A stretch of DNA of 64,000 nucleotides from Atherinomorus stipes (GCA_023101725.1 JALJCO010003490.1:20645-84644), one strand, 5' to 3'; shown: positions 36,721 to 49,745, counted from the stretch's first letter. The notes: a model not told the origin generated them from the sequence alone. Translations and numbers: made by a program.

Positions 36721-37708
36721 AACTAAATTATTTTTCACAGTTATGTGTTAAAGTTATTTGGGGAAAAAAGGAATAAAGAGGCATATTTAATAGTAATAGT
36801 CCTGGAAGTGCATGTGCTCACACACTTAAAAAAAATGAAGTCAGGATTTCCAAAAGAAACAGGTGTATTTTATACAAGAACCTCAGCCACTAAAATATGA
36901 TCATCATTCTGAAATAAATTTTACATGTTGTTATGAAGTCCAATTGTACGACTACTAAGGCGAACAGTCCTCCCACCAAAATGTGACATTTAATGATGTT
37001 CTAAATTATACTGTTCAAATGACATGATCGTCGTGTAGAGGTGCTTGTTAATTTGGCTACAATCAGCATATTTCCCCACCTGCAGCAATTCAGAAATTCA
37101 AGTCATGTTGATATGCAATCCATATAGACACACTATGACATCCAAACCCCATCCTCTCCTGTTTGAACCAAATATTCTACTGCTGCTAGAATCCAGAGGA
37201 GATGCAACGATTATGAAACACAAGAGATATGTAAAGAAATACTATTTGACACCAAACAGGTGTCAAAAATCAAAACCATCTCAGTTGTGTCTGCACATGT
37301 TGGTGTTATAATACCAAAATGATCTGAATCATGTTGCACCACTGCATTTGGTTCTGGCATGTCAGTGTCCCCCTCTGCCTCCACTTCACTGCCCACTGGA
37401 AACCATCCAGTCATCTGATGACATTGTTTTTACCTCTCTGTATTGGTGATGTTCATGCCATGACCACAAAAAAATATATTTTTATGTTTTTTATGATAAT
37501 AGACATGAATTCAGCATCCCTATTTACTATATCAAAATGCTGCATCAACAATCTCTAGTTATAGTCACCGACATAAAGAATGATGGCACAGACTTAAAAA
37601 ATAGATTGTAATGCCTGTTTCCAATAATCAAGCTGTGTGGAACTCAAGAAAGGCAAAGATGAGGTTCTGTGGTTCAGCTTCAACGATGTCTGAATGACGG
37701 ATGCTGGA
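36721..37708. other. Non-coding stretch, no gene seen
   Basis: AT-rich. Small frames at 37,045-37,558 on both strands overlap each other and show no domain. Confidence 0.35.
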
Positions 37709-38332
37709 CCTGGACCTTATTTCTAGGTGTTTACAGTATATGTGCATTTACTCACCGGTAAAAATTTCACTTTGACTCCTTTAAATGATATTTTGTTGAG
37801 TCGCCCTTGGGCGTATATCCATATAATGGGTGAGACAAAGCAGAAGGAGTAGGCCTCTCTGTAAGGCATTATTTGTAGAACAACTCCTTCATTTCAACAA
37901 TACTTTAAGTAGAATGAACAAGTACTATCATCCTGTGAGTCCATAGTTTGTTGCTGTCTGGCTAGCTAGCTGCGCTTGTCAGCCGTGCTGCGGCGGCGTG
38001 CATCAGGGGACTTGCGCCGCCTGTATTATGTGGAGAATGCCCCAATAACTAAAGAGCTGAATAAATAAAGAGCTAAATCTGAACTCACAGGCCAACGGTA
38101 TTTTTTATTTTATCCTATTTAAAGTATTGGTGAAATGAAGGAGTTTTGCTGCAGATAATGCCTTATAGGCTGCCCCATCTCTCCCATTATATGGATGTAC
38201 GCCGGAGGGCGACTTAACAAAATATCTTACAAAGGAGTCAAATTGATACAGAAATTTTACCGGTGAGTTAATGCATGTGTAAACTCCTAAAAATAAGGTC
38301 CAGGTTAAAAAAAAAAAAAAAGATATCCTATA
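37709..38332. mobile_element. Foldback element family B, copy 1 (about 620 bp)
   Basis: Two arms, about 37,709-37,935 and 38,105-38,332, are inverted copies of each other (shared words: CTGGACCTTATTT, TGACTCCTTT, ATATTTTGTT, CATATAATGGG, ACTCCTTCATTTCA). The centre, about 37,945-38,095, is not a gene and is homologous to the centre of copy 3 (GTTTGTTGCTGTCTG and GCTAGCTAGCTG words). The left extreme terminus is eroded; the right keeps the A-run plus TATCCTATAA. It is a cargo-less relative of copy 2 at 50.3 kb. Confidence 0.8.
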
Positions 38333-41004
38333 ACACTAGGTAATTAGAGCTGTCAGGACAAGAGCTGGACCTTAACCAGAGGAGTTTTCTTTATTGCTGC
38401 TGTTCATGTCACAGGCATTCGGAGACAGTTAAGATGCCTGAAGCATCTGTAAACTGAGTCTACGAAGCACATGCTGTCTTTTCAGAGTGGATTAATAAAA
38501 TGTATAACATGTGCTGAGTCTCTGAATGGAATATGATTAGGCTTTGGCCTCCTGTAGTCCTGGTGCTGGAGACAGTTATGTTATGTGAACACATCATTCA
38601 TGTGAAAAGTAAAATACCAAATTGATTCTAAAAAACTGACATATAAAAGCTCTTCCTATTATTTCTCTACCCAAGTTTGTTTATTTTTCTATTTATTTAT
38701 TTAACAGGCATTATATGAATGAGGACATTCAGGTTTGGGGTTCACAGATTTTACACTGCCCAAACTGACAACTCTCATGACTGCTTAAGGACCTAACCCT
38801 AACCCTAATGCTATGGATGGAGGTGGATGGGATAATTTTCCATCTATATATGTTCAGTAAGTGATACACAAACCTATTTTCTTTCCTCCAAAGTGAGAAA
38901 ATAGAAACATGAACAAAAATAATACAAACCTACTGTAAAATGATGTATCTTGTTTCTTTCACTATAAATTCTGACTTTTCTCTTATATGCACATGGGTAG
39001 CTGTAATACTAATATGTTACCTGTAACATAGATAACTCAGGTGTATTAATGATGTTGGACAGTTCTATTAGATCCGTTGATGCTCTTTTTCCTCGTCACA
39101 CTATGAGCTCTCCTGGCCCCCTCTACCCCTTTCCTCGACCACTTACTCACTCCAGGTTTTTATATCTCACACAGCTAATGTGACATTTATCTGTAATTAG
39201 ACCCTTACATATTTTAATAGAAAATGATATCCCTTAAGGTCTCCCTGTCATTTGCATGGGCAGGTCTGATGATAATCGGGTCCTAAAAAAAACATTCTCG
39301 ATGACATGGGCTGTCATCCCAAATTAGCTGGTGCAAAATCCTGATCAGGGGAGTGACCTTCCGGAGCACTGCTGTGGCTTGGGCAGCTTGCATGAAGGAA
39401 GTGTTCTGAATAAATGTGTTTTATTTGCAGTATAGTAACTATGTTTAACTTATTATTTAGATATGAATTATATAGATGCTGTATTCTGAAGCAGTGCACA
39501 GTGAACTATTAAACCACTGATAAACATGAGGAAATCAATCAAGTTTAGTGAGTATTTATTTCAGAATGATGGTGATGATGGTGAAACTCAGCACTGAAAC
39601 TTTCTGTTTCCATTGGATTTGCATGTAATGACTGATCGCATAGCATGCTTATTAGATTACATAAGTTGGTAACAGAAATTTGCAGCAGTAACTTAATAAT
39701 AACTGACAATGATATGACCTAATTTTCAATTAATCCCAAGTAATAAACAGATATTAAGATGATGTCATGGATTAATGCATGATTATAGAACACCAGCAAC
39801 TTCTAATTGTGAAAATGTTATGCTCTCCGCCTCTTTTTTATTGAATCGTTTGTGTGACTAGAATAGGATTCCAAATCAAGAATAAACTAAAATAGTTACT
39901 CATAATGGTGGATAAAGAAGGTACTGTATATGTGCCCATGCCCATTTGTCATATGCATTATTTAATATCTAGAACAAAATGCCACATAATTCCCTTTCCT
40001 CAATCTCTCTTTTCTTATCAGGGGAAGTCTTTGCTCAGGAATGAGATTAGATGAGTAGGTTGTTGAGTGTGGCAGATTGGGAGTAAAATGCGAGACAAAG
40101 AAATTGCATTTCATATTGAATTGGGATTAAGGGACAAAACGGACTCCCCTGAATACCTCTCGTTGTTTGGACTTCCTGCAGTGTCCTGAAAGCCCATGGC
40201 AAACTTAAAGCCCATATCAGTTGGACAAATAACCTCACAAGTTTCAGGCAAAATGCAAAATAAATGAATATAACAAAGACAACAAAGTAAAACTGTAGAT
40301 TTTTCTGCGAGAGTAAAATCTGTCACTCTATTAGAATTTAAATCTGAATACCACCAGTTGTCATCATAAATGGTTTGCATCCTTTATTTCTGTCACTTAA
40401 CTATTTTTTGTAAACCATAAACCGAAAACCATATCTGTGAATTTATTTTTTGTTAAAAACTCTGAAGAACTTTTTTTTTTTTTACTTGCATGTGATTTTA
40501 TTAAGTAAGTCATCACCTGCTTTTTCATGTATCCAGGTTCCTTTAAACACCCACAACATACCTTTTTAACCTTAAAAATATGTGTTTCTGTACACCATCA
40601 AAATTACATGACCTAGACATCAAATCAAGCGCGAGGAGCTCAAAACATAGTCTTAACAACTTACACAGCTTTAATAAGGATCTTATTCAAAGATCACAGA
40701 TTGACCTTCTGTCTCCACATGATTAGCTACATGTTCATTAGTTCCCTTATAGGCACTGTACCTGATTTTATTTTAATCTCTCTAAGAAAAATGCTTTTTA
40801 CATGGTATGTTATGTAGTAAAAGATGTAATTTTATAAAAAAAAATAAAGCACATTGCCATGACGGTTTTTCTCTTCCAATGGGGTTTGTTCGATATAACT
40901 TTCAGTTTTCAATCAGCCACTAAGAGTTCCTTAAAAAGGGGCGTCCTCTCCAAACAGCATGGCCTCCACCGAAGGGGAAGTCATCATACAGTATCTATTG
41001 ATAT
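38333..41004. other. Non-coding stretch, no gene seen
   Basis: Contains a three-unit telomere-like CCTAACCCTAACCCTAA at 38,792-38,808 and a tract at 39,590-39,790 with GATTTGCATGTAAT (octamer-like) and TAATCCC words. No exon found. Confidence 0.35.
38792..38808. repeat. Short interstitial telomere-like repeat
   Basis: CCTAACCCTAACCCTAA, under three full units; may be chance. Confidence 0.6.
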
Positions 41005-41069
41005 GGCTGCAGTGTCCACACAGACTGGTTGCATATTCCAAGCGACCAGTCTGTGTGGACACTGCAGCC
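41005..41069. repeat. Perfect 25-bp hairpin with 15-base loop
   Basis: Arm 41,005-41,029 (GGCTGCAGTGTCCACACAGA...) is the exact reverse complement of 41,045-41,069; the loop is TGCATATTCCAAGCG. Its size is like a microRNA precursor, but a perfectly matched stem is also what a recent local inverted duplication would give. No terminal repeat signature of a known transposon. Confidence 0.9.
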
Positions 41070-41416
41070 GTCACTCACCACATGAATGGACTTATCTAGA
41101 GAGCCCAGACTCCTTACCTTTTCTAATGAGACTTTTTTTAATGATTGGGTTTTTTTTAATGACAGAAGGCAGAAATGCTAGAGGATTTTAAAGCAATTAT
41201 GACACTATGCAGTGGTATTTCAAGAAATATGGACAAAATGGGAAGTGGAATGGAGAAAATCTGGTTTACATAAAGTTGCATTCAAAGGTTTTGGCACACT
41301 ATACACAATAAAAGTGGATGGATAAGTGTATCTAAACCTTTGGCTGCTACCTTAAGCAAGGTTGAGAAGGTTTATAAAGGCAACTTAATGAAATCTTATA
41401 GAAAATGCCATTTTAA

Positions 41417-41889
41417 AGGGACTAGAGGCGAGATTAGGAAACAAAACTCACTACTGCCGCGACTGGCGCTTCAGGTAACTGCAGCCACGAGCCAAGCCGT
41501 CACGGGAGCGTGCACAAACTGAAGCTATAATGTTGTTTACTAACCTTTTTCTTCGTAGTTACACTTTTTAGTGTCTTTCAGTTGATCTGGATCGTATTCT
41601 GACGGCAGAAGAATCCATAACTATCGCTTACAGTGTTTGAATTTACCGCGACCGACTTCTTGCTGTATTAAAACTGCGGCTGTAGCATCATTTGACATCA
41701 CGTCTGCAAGGCAGCGCGGAAAATTTGGACACCGAATTGCAGCGCATTTTGCAGCACACAGTCTGTTCAAGTCAACGGAGAGAATCGTGCGGAAACGTTA
41801 TTTTTCGTATTCAGTGCTTCATCACCCATTAGTATTAAAAAAAATGGACATGCATGTTTGTTTTTTTTAAATTCCTGCCTATAGTCCCT
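41417..41889. mobile_element. TTAA-flanked MITE, 473 bp
   Basis: The left terminus AGGGACTAGAGG and the reverse complement of the right terminus (AGGGACTATAGG) agree at 11 of 12 positions. Each is immediately flanked by TTAA (41,413-41,416 and 41,890-41,893), the target of piggyBac, Kolobok and ISL2EU transposases. The interior is relatively CpG-rich and non-coding. Confidence 0.75.
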
Positions 41890-41893
41890 TTAA

Positions 41894-44800
41894 ATGTAAT
41901 TGTAATATTGTAGTTTAGGACACTCAGGTTCACATGTGAAAGTCTTTGGGCAAGAAAATTACCTTCAAATTGCTTCCAACAGTGTTGCTCAACAGTTGTT
42001 GCTTTTAATATGTTGTTCTAGTCCACCTCAATGAAAGTTTTACACTAGAAAAGAATAGGAACTATAGCTACAGTCAATAAGTGGGAGGATTATATGGTAC
42101 ATGGTCTTAAAGTCTTACTGTAGGAGGTAGTTATGCAGATGTTCAGGCTCTCTCCGTAGGCTGAAACTACAACCACTTGACTGCGACTAACACAGACAGT
42201 CTTTCAGCTCAGAGTGGGGTCTGCTTGGATAAGGTGTGAGGTGATGTGACCCTTTGCCTCACACTTCTCCGCACTTCACACTGATGTTTCTAACCTGTTC
42301 TGTCGTCTACAGGGACAGATACCCGTAGAATCATCGGGTGCTGCACACTGCTTTCATTGTTAGAGTGCAATAAAGAAATTGCTGTCAAGCTTTTAGTCAT
42401 TTTTGAGGGAAAAGAAAAGTTGAACCTCTGACCTGTATTGTTCTGTGACCTCTTGATGTCACCCTTGACACTGCTGCATTTCCCAGAGCAGCATCTGTGA
42501 CTCCTCTTTCTGCATCATATATGTCACCAGTAGCAACAGTCAAACAGCAAAAGGAAGAGAGTAAAAATCAGAACTACTTGGTCCTGTCCTCTACCTCAAC
42601 TCCACGTTTATCTCCACCTCCAAGAGGATAATCACATTCAATTTATCTATTTATTTATGTAGTTCCTTTTTTAGGGTTTCCAAATTTGAAAGAAATTGAT
42701 AATATAATTGAAATAAAACAGGGGTAACTCTTTTAGGTGGTTTTTGAATTCAACGAGTCAGGCTTTTTAGAAGTTGATTAGTTCCATAAAAAGTAATAAT
42801 AAATCAAAAGCAGCTTTGTTGCTAGTTTTTTACTAATCACAAACTCCTAATCTCTGCAAAGAAAGAAAAAAAATCCTCAAATAGAAAATAATTCATGTTT
42901 TGTAGAAATAAAAAGTGGCATTATGTAGATAAACTAGCATTTAAAGGGATAGAATAATGAAAGTGAAATCAAATTTGCAATGCATGATAAAGAAGAGGGT
43001 TGATGACTTAAAAAACAACCAAAAAAGATGTTTTTTCCTTTTTTTTTCTTTTTAATCCCCCCCCCCCCCCCCCCGTTTCGTATTTGTTTATATTTTCAGT
43101 ATACCTCAGGTACTACAAAGGTTATTGAAAGTATGAGGACATTTTTGGGGTGTTTTTTTTTTTTCTTCTTTTTTTGTAGTCCCAGAAAAAGTAATAATCT
43201 ATCAAAAACTGTGTTGCTGCTACTATTTGGTGTATCCTGGACTGAAAATACCTGCATGAAAAATTCCACTTTACACAATAGAATGAATCCTGTTGTGTGT
43301 GTGTGTAAAAATATTGGTTGTACGATATAAAAAAGGTATTTCAAGAGGAAAAAATTTTGTGGTAAACTTAACTTGTGCATTACAGGTGTAATGCACTGCA
43401 AAAAAACAACAAAAAAAAAAAAAAAAAAAAAAAAGAAAAAGAAAAAGAAAAATTAAAAAAAAGGTCCAAAAAGGTCCTGGAGTGTATGGCTGTATTATTT
43501 CCTATTTCATTTGGTGGTGTTGGTTCGTGGACTTTATCTTTTTGCAGCCTTAACAAATTGATCAGGATAACAAGCATTATTCTTAATAACGCGATAAATC
43601 CAGTCATAGGCCTAGAATATAATTTCTTGGGTATTTTTTCACTGATGTGAAACCTTGAATCCTCTTCTTACACCAGAAATAACATGAGCAACAAAAAGCA
43701 TCTGATCTGTAGACACTGTAGTTTGGTCAGGGATAAAAGTGCCAACTGCGATTCATGATCGCCTGCTCTACTCGTCACATCCACCCAGAACCTTCGTTAT
43801 TTCCCTCCTATTACTAACTCTTTCCTTCCTCCCTTACATGCCTCTCTGAGATCTTGTTGACCTTATTATAAATACCTTGACCTTTTCACTTGCAGGGCAC
43901 ATTACAGGTAAGTGATCAGTTGAACAGAAGAGCTGACAAAGGCTCAGATGGACAGGACAGTGTGTGGTAGAGTGCTGTAGGTGGGATTTTGGCCGAAAAG
44001 GCTCTTGAATGTCAGAGATGAGGGAAGTTACAAGGGAAAATAGTACGAAACACAGACAAGTCAAGGCACCCATGCGTGTTGTTAGGTGTCCAGATGACCC
44101 CGCTCACTTTTTCACAGCAGAAAGATGGGCCTGCCAGAAACTCAGTCCATCATGCTGACTCCAACAGCTGAGCAACATCTGTTCATTAGACTTGACAGAT
44201 GAAAGTGAGGCTTGAGAAGATGTGCAAACACAAATGTGAAGGGATCCAACATAATATGTCTCCTATGTTTGTGTGGGCTTCATGTTACACATGTGTGTAG
44301 GAACCCTGCTCTGCTGTTGTGCTTCCATTCCCTTGAACATGTGATCCGCACACCAGGCTGCATAGATCGGTAGAGAGAGAGAGAGGGAATTGTGAGCAGT
44401 AATCGAGGTGTTTGCCTCATCCGTCACGCTTCTTTCAGCTCTATTGTACTGTGCTGAAGGTCTTTCTGTCCATTACATTGTTTTTTTTTCTCTCTCTCTT
44501 TTTCTCAACCTCTGAAATGTCACAGAAAAAATGGGCACAAAACATCGACATGGATGAGAACCAATAAATAAAGAAGCATACATTAACCTCCCCCTCTCCT
44601 TTTCCCACATACACACCCTTCGTCTTGGACTTGTGTGTTTGTAAGAGACAAGACAAGCAGAGGGCAGGCACCCAAGGGATTGGACCAGATAGACTTCACT
44701 GCACATTTCATGCACACATTTTAATTTTAAAGCAGTATGCTTCTCACAAAGCCTAACATGGCTCGTGAAAAATACACTCAAATGTCATATAAACCTGATA

Positions 44801-45400
44801 CATGCCAGAGCTGACCTTTTTTTATAAAACATTTTTAATACAAAACCCATTGAGGTTGCTTGTGAACTGTAAGCATGTATCAGTGAGAGTAGCCATGAGG
44901 GGAATGATTCTGATTTTATCACTCCAGGAAGCGGGTCATGCCACCCTGGTCTTTGACAAATACTGAGGCTGAGAAGATGAATTAGTCAGCAGGACTGAGA
45001 CAGAAAGGAAAATGAAGTCATCACTGTACCAACCTGAAATTCAAACAACACTGCGTCCACTCCTGTCCTCTCCTTATCTCCCCCTCACCAGCAATCCTGG
45101 CGGCTCGTGTGCCTGTTTGCCAGATGAGCTATTTCTGCAGAAAACAGGTGTCGCAACATATTTTTAAAGGGTTGTCTGTGTGTTCTTGACATTTGGCAAA
45201 GACTGATAAGGGCTTATACTGGGAGGAACAAAAAAAAGTCATGATCTAGACCAATCAACAACAATAATGGCTTTGTTTTTGGAAAATTATTTTAACCTTT
45301 TACAACCTAAAGTCCCCCAATTAGGGACAGATAGTGCCACAAATGGCTGTTACAGAGATCTGGCCTAAACTACAACTTCTCTAATTTTGTTCTGTTTTTA
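41894..45400. other. Non-coding stretch, no gene seen
   Basis: AT-rich with long homopolymers: C18 at 43,057-43,074, T-runs near 43,151-43,175 and an A-rich block at 43,397-43,460. All frames here are driven by these runs or overlap on opposite strands. A pyrimidine-rich tract at 44,480-44,510 is low complexity. Confidence 0.4.
43057..43074. repeat. Poly-C tract, 18 bases
   Basis: Uninterrupted C run after a T-rich stretch. Confidence 0.9.
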
Positions 45401-45404
45401 CATT

Positions 45405-45440
45405 ATTGAATTTCCCTTCAGGGATTAATAAAGTATTTTA
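45405..45440 (+). repeat. LINE-type 3' tail
   Basis: TTGAATTTCCCTTCAGGGATTAATAAAGT is the terminal motif shared by several teleost L2-like LINEs and their SINEs. Only this tail is recognisable; the body is absent or decayed. Confidence 0.5.
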
Positions 45441-46009
45441 AATTTCATTCATCATCAGAGTTGGCTTAAAATGTCTACATGTGACCTGACAGAGGTTTAG
45501 AGCTACAGCTGCATCATTCCAGAGACATTCATCTTCATCCTGGAAGTGTTTTTCTGATTTTTTTTATAGGCAAGCCTGAAACTTTTTACATTTGTGCCAT
45601 TTACCATCTTTAGTTTTTGTCTTTGTCAGTAACTTATACTGATATCTTAACAAATCTCACAAGTGTTCCATATACCAGGATTCTAAATGTATTGATTTAG
45701 ATTGTGATTGCAGCGATCACAGGGTTTTTTACTCATTTTATTATGCAATTTTCAAACAAAAAGCCAAAAATAGGTGCACAGCTCGAATGGTTAGAAAAAA
45801 ATAATAAAAGCACTACCTTTTTCAGCTTTAAATTCTTCTCTGGTGATGTTCCTGACCACTTCAGAAAATGACTGCTAATCTTCTGAAATCATCAAAAATA
45901 GAGGATGAATTTTCCACTTATACTGAACAGTCATTTCTTATATTTTTTTCACTTACATTTAAAGTAAACATTCATGCTTTTTACATCTGTTCCCGTCATT
46001 ATTGTGCAT

Positions 46010-46235
46010 TGGGTTCTGAATGCTGCCGTGATGCAGGTGACCTACAGCAGACGACCAACAGTTCAGTCCCCAGGGCTTTGACATGCAGAAGTGTCCTTGG
46101 GCAACACTCTGAACCCCATGTTGCTTCCAATGGCAGGTGAGCACTTTGCATGGCAGCTTTGATGCTAATAGTGTGCGAATGGGTGAATGAACACATTGTA
46201 CAGCATTTTGCTGAACCCTGCCAAGGTTAAAAAGT
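46010..46235 (+). repeat. tRNA-derived SINE (AFC-like)
   Basis: GTTCAGTCCCCAGGGCTTTG followed by GAAGTGTCCTTGGGCAACACTCTGAACCCC, then TTGCATGGCAGCTTTGATGC and GAATGGGTGAATG, is the consensus body of a fish SINE with a B-box-like head. It is diverged and not flanked by a duplication I can see. Frames on both strands here are shadows. Confidence 0.65.
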
Positions 46236-47030
46236 GTGATATGACTTAAGACCCTTTAGCGAAATAGTGTGCCTGAATGCATCCAATGTGGACAGAAAAA
46301 AGCAGCCACAGTTATGCTAAAGTGCTGCTCACCGTGGGTGCTTATGTTTTCATATGTTTTCTTGAGCATTTTTTGGTCCTGTTTTAGAGGACACATCCAT
46401 CCTGTAGTTTTGGTTGCTCCATGTTCCTGTTGAAAAAGACAGGCTGTTGTTTTTTGACTGTTCCTTTAGGAAGTATGTGTTGCTGTGCACATAGCGAAGC
46501 ATCAGTAGCTGTTTCTGACCATTACCTACCTGATCACCTGCATCACTGAATGTTGTCATGTGTAAAAAAATGGGATACGTTAAGGAACACACCTGCCAGC
46601 ATAGCTTCTCCTTGCATGCTTTGCTTATTTTTGCATGGTTCAGATATCAGAAACACAATCCACTCCTTTCTAATACTATTCCTAATTTTATTTTCTGCTT
46701 GAGCAGTTTGCTTTTCATCTTTCTAATATGTGAGGCTCTTCTCTACATAGAAAGCAGGTATTTCAGAGTATTTAACATTTTGCACTCTTCTCTGCACAGT
46801 TGGCATGCATTCTCCCATGTTTAGAGAGAGAGAAAGAAAACTACAACAGCTATAACAGATGTCTGAAATTGCCAGTGGTGTGTCACTTTTCAATACATGT
46901 AAAATAACATTGACGGAACAAAACTGACATGATAAGCAAGGTCAGAGAATACAAGCCATTTCTTTCATTCAGTAGCCTCGAATGGTCGCAAATGCTGGAC
47001 AATTCAAGCGTTACTATCCACATCCAGCCA
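46236..47030. other. Non-coding stretch, no gene seen
   Basis: No repeat family, hairpin or exon recognised. Overlapping short frames only. Confidence 0.35.
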
Positions 47031-47902
47031 CTTAGGTCGTTTTCACACAGGACCCATTTAGGTCAACATCACTAGGTTTTGGTACCGAACATGGCGCAAC
47101 TGGCCTGTGTGAACATGCCACTTGCACTCGTAGTCGACGTAAATCTCCCGCTCTCAGACCAGCTGAACAGGGTGATTTCGGAGCAGCTTGCATTGATCTG
47201 AAATGCTGCACAAGTGATGTGTAAATGCGCACCAACATTAGCTCAACCTAACCCTATATTCCACTTTTTTTTAACTAAACAGGTATCCGTAAGCAGCTGT
47301 ACTATTGGGATGTCCTTCTCATTGACAGTGTTATATTACAAATAACAGGGTTACACGGCATGCCTGTAACGTTTAGTATCATCTTGTGTTTGCTAGCTAC
47401 TAATGTATGTCAAATGTTGAGATCAATGGGGCGTTCACAAACACTGGACAAATTACCAACAAGGGCTTAGCAGGCTAAACGTTCATGCTCATGTTTAAAA
47501 CTCACCGTTACCTGCTGTTTGCTGATAATAGCCTATCTACGTATGGTCGGATGTTGCAGTTCAGCAGAATCAATCTGCGTCTTGCTCTGGTTTGTCTGGA
47601 AATCCATCGCTTCCACATATGCCAATATTGTTCTCCACGCAAAACCGTGTTTTGTCTTCAACATGCTTCATCATTCAAGTGTGTTTTGTTTACAACATAG
47701 CCACACTTTACAGCTGGGAGGCGTGTACTTCTGTCTGGTTGCCATGGATACACAATGATCCAGTCCTCAGAGTGACTGCTGGGCGCTGTGATTAAAAAGC
47801 ATATGAAACGGAGCCGTATTAGTTGAAAATTGAAAAATTGTATACTTTTCACTGCTGCGGCAGCGACTGGCTCGACCCAAATATGTGTGAAAACCACCTT
47901 AG
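47031..47902. mobile_element. Non-autonomous DNA element with TTTTCACACA inverted ends
   Basis: The left end CTTAGGTCGTTTTCACACAG and the reverse complement of the right end (CTAAGGTGGTTTTCACACAT) agree at 17 of 20 positions. The 872-bp interior has several short frames but no transposase. I cannot see a clear target duplication, so the superfamily is not assigned. Confidence 0.55.
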
Positions 47903-48086
47903 AATAACTAGCTGCTCCATGGATGGTCATCCACTTCCCAGACAATACCCTGGCTGGTCCATGGCTGGAACACTATTACCCTCTATGACATAGGAGACTT
48001 CCACCAGCTGAAAACTGGCTGGAATCTGAGTTTCCCCGTGACAGGAAGGGACAACTCCACTAGCTGCACCTGAATTATTTTCTAAT

Positions 48087-48107
48087 GCTTTAAAGGTGGA
48101 GACGGTG
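48087..48107 (+). repeat. TTTAAAGG-type terminus shared with 52,465
   Basis: This 21-base segment (CTTTAAAGGTGGAGACGGTG and its preceding G) is identical to 52,465-52,485 in the same orientation. TTAA followed by AGG resembles the TTAA-flanked elements elsewhere in the window, suggesting solo ends of another such family. Confidence 0.45.
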
Positions 48108-48474
48108 GCTAATGTCTCCACTCATTCAACTGGCCAGTGTTACTTAAAGTAATTTAAAGAATGATTAAAAACCTGCTTGTTAGTAAATCGTCATGATCTC
48201 CGGGGTTCTGATTAGTTTTGTCTTGTTTTCATTCCGTCCCGTTTACCGCTGTAGTTTGTGATCGTTGCCAGATCGTCAGTGTTTCTTCCTCAGTGTCTCG
48301 TCATTGTTTCCCCTGTGACTTCTGTTGATTCCTATTCCTGTAAGTTTTTCTGTTTAGTGAAATAAACCTTTGTTCCTGCATCCTGCATTTGGGTACTCAA
48401 CCGCTGCAACTCCATTCCTGATAGTATGATGATCTGGCAATGAATAATGGAAAACCAGGAGTACATACGGACAC

Positions 48475-48719
48475 CGTCTAATGGAAAAACGTGTCCAAAA
48501 TGTTAGTGTGTTTATTTGTGTCAATATACAATTCAAGAAAAGCTGACCAGACAGAATGGGGAGGCAGACAACGCTGCAGAACATACAGTGGCAATTTTGA
48601 GAGGAAAAATAAAGCTTAGAAAAAAAAAAAGATTAGTCAATTATTAAATTAGTCACTGACTATTTTGATCGTCCAGATTGTAATTGTAGTTGATTAATCG
48701 AGTAATCGTAGCAGCCCTA
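48475..48719 (-). mobile_element. Truncated second copy of the hAT/Tc1 composite MITE
   Basis: Reverse-oriented homologue of the left half of 29,183-29,562. It ends GCAGCCCTA, keeps ATTAATCGAGTAATCG, GACTATTTTGATCG, GGCAATTTTGAGA and AAGAAAAGCTGACCAGACAG, and reaches into the embedded foldback (CTAATGGAAAAACGTGTCC). It is truncated at that point. Confidence 0.75.
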
Positions 48720-49361
48720 GATAAAACAATGAATGGATGGTACAGATTAGAAACAAAATACAGGTAAATGGAACAGAATCCAAACGGGAAAATCTCTACA
48801 AAATAAAACTGGAAGGAAGACAGGACTAACTGTGCGTTCAGACCAAGAGCGACTAAAGCTGTAAAATAGCTTTTGTCGCTCATAAAAATAGCTGCTACAA
48901 AAAATCTGTTCGCTTTTGTCGCTCAAGTCGCTTATGACATCACGTTCAGTTTTGCATATCCTTATAAAAGGTCCGTATGCTTTTTACCATTAGCAGAGCT
49001 TTTGCAGTGATGCTTTTCGTGATTGCTGCCTAGTGCTTTGACAAGTTGTAGCCTGTGATTAACCAGAAATCCCTCTCCTACTGAAAAACAACGGTCTGGA
49101 CATAACTGATTAAATTACACACCAAAACAAAATAATGTTGTAGCTTAGTTAAGTACATCATCTACACTGATCTGCATCTGCAGATCTTCACTCATCCATC
49201 TCTCACACTCAAACTAAATGTCAAGACGAGGGACAAAAGGGAAATACGTATTTTTATCCCTGTCAATTATTATTATTATAACATAGTACTTTAGATATTT
49301 ATAAATGATATCGTCCCATTCACATAGCATGCTAGGCGCTCGATTAGCAGGCAAGTTTCGC

Positions 49362-49455
49362 GTTTGGGGCTCAGACACTAAGAAACCTGCAAAAAGTTGG
49401 GCCTCTGTTGCTTTTTGCAACCGTAGGAGACGTGGTGTGACTTGCAACACTCAGG
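49362..49455 (+). repeat. Internal direct repeat, unit 1
   Basis: Shares GTTTGGGGCTCAGACACTA, AAAAAGTTGGGCCTCTGTTG and TGTGACTTGCAACACTCAGG with unit 2 at 49,746-49,841. The copies sit inside the 39-bp-TIR element and differ by small indels. Confidence 0.85.
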
Positions 49456-49745
49456 CCGATTATGAGCACCCTTAAAGCGGACAAGTTTCTGCGCGAGAGC
49501 CGGTGAAAAAGCAGAGCTCATAACTTTATTTCTGAACATCCGATCTTGAAAATTCCAAGTGTAGTGGGTAGCTAGTGTCAAAAATAAGAAGGGCAAAAGG
49601 GTTGGAAGCAGCTCTGGGTCGTTCCTGGGAAGCAGGAGCGAAAATTACCCAAACGCAATATCTCAGCGAGAAACGCTTAACCGGGCATTTTCAACACAGG
49701 AGCGTGGTAACTGTGCCTTTGTGCCTTGAATGAGCATGAATTCAT

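Noticed and set aside
38792..38808. Telomere-like CCTAACCC repeat as a fusion scar
   Set aside because: Under three units, well within chance or retroposon tail variation.
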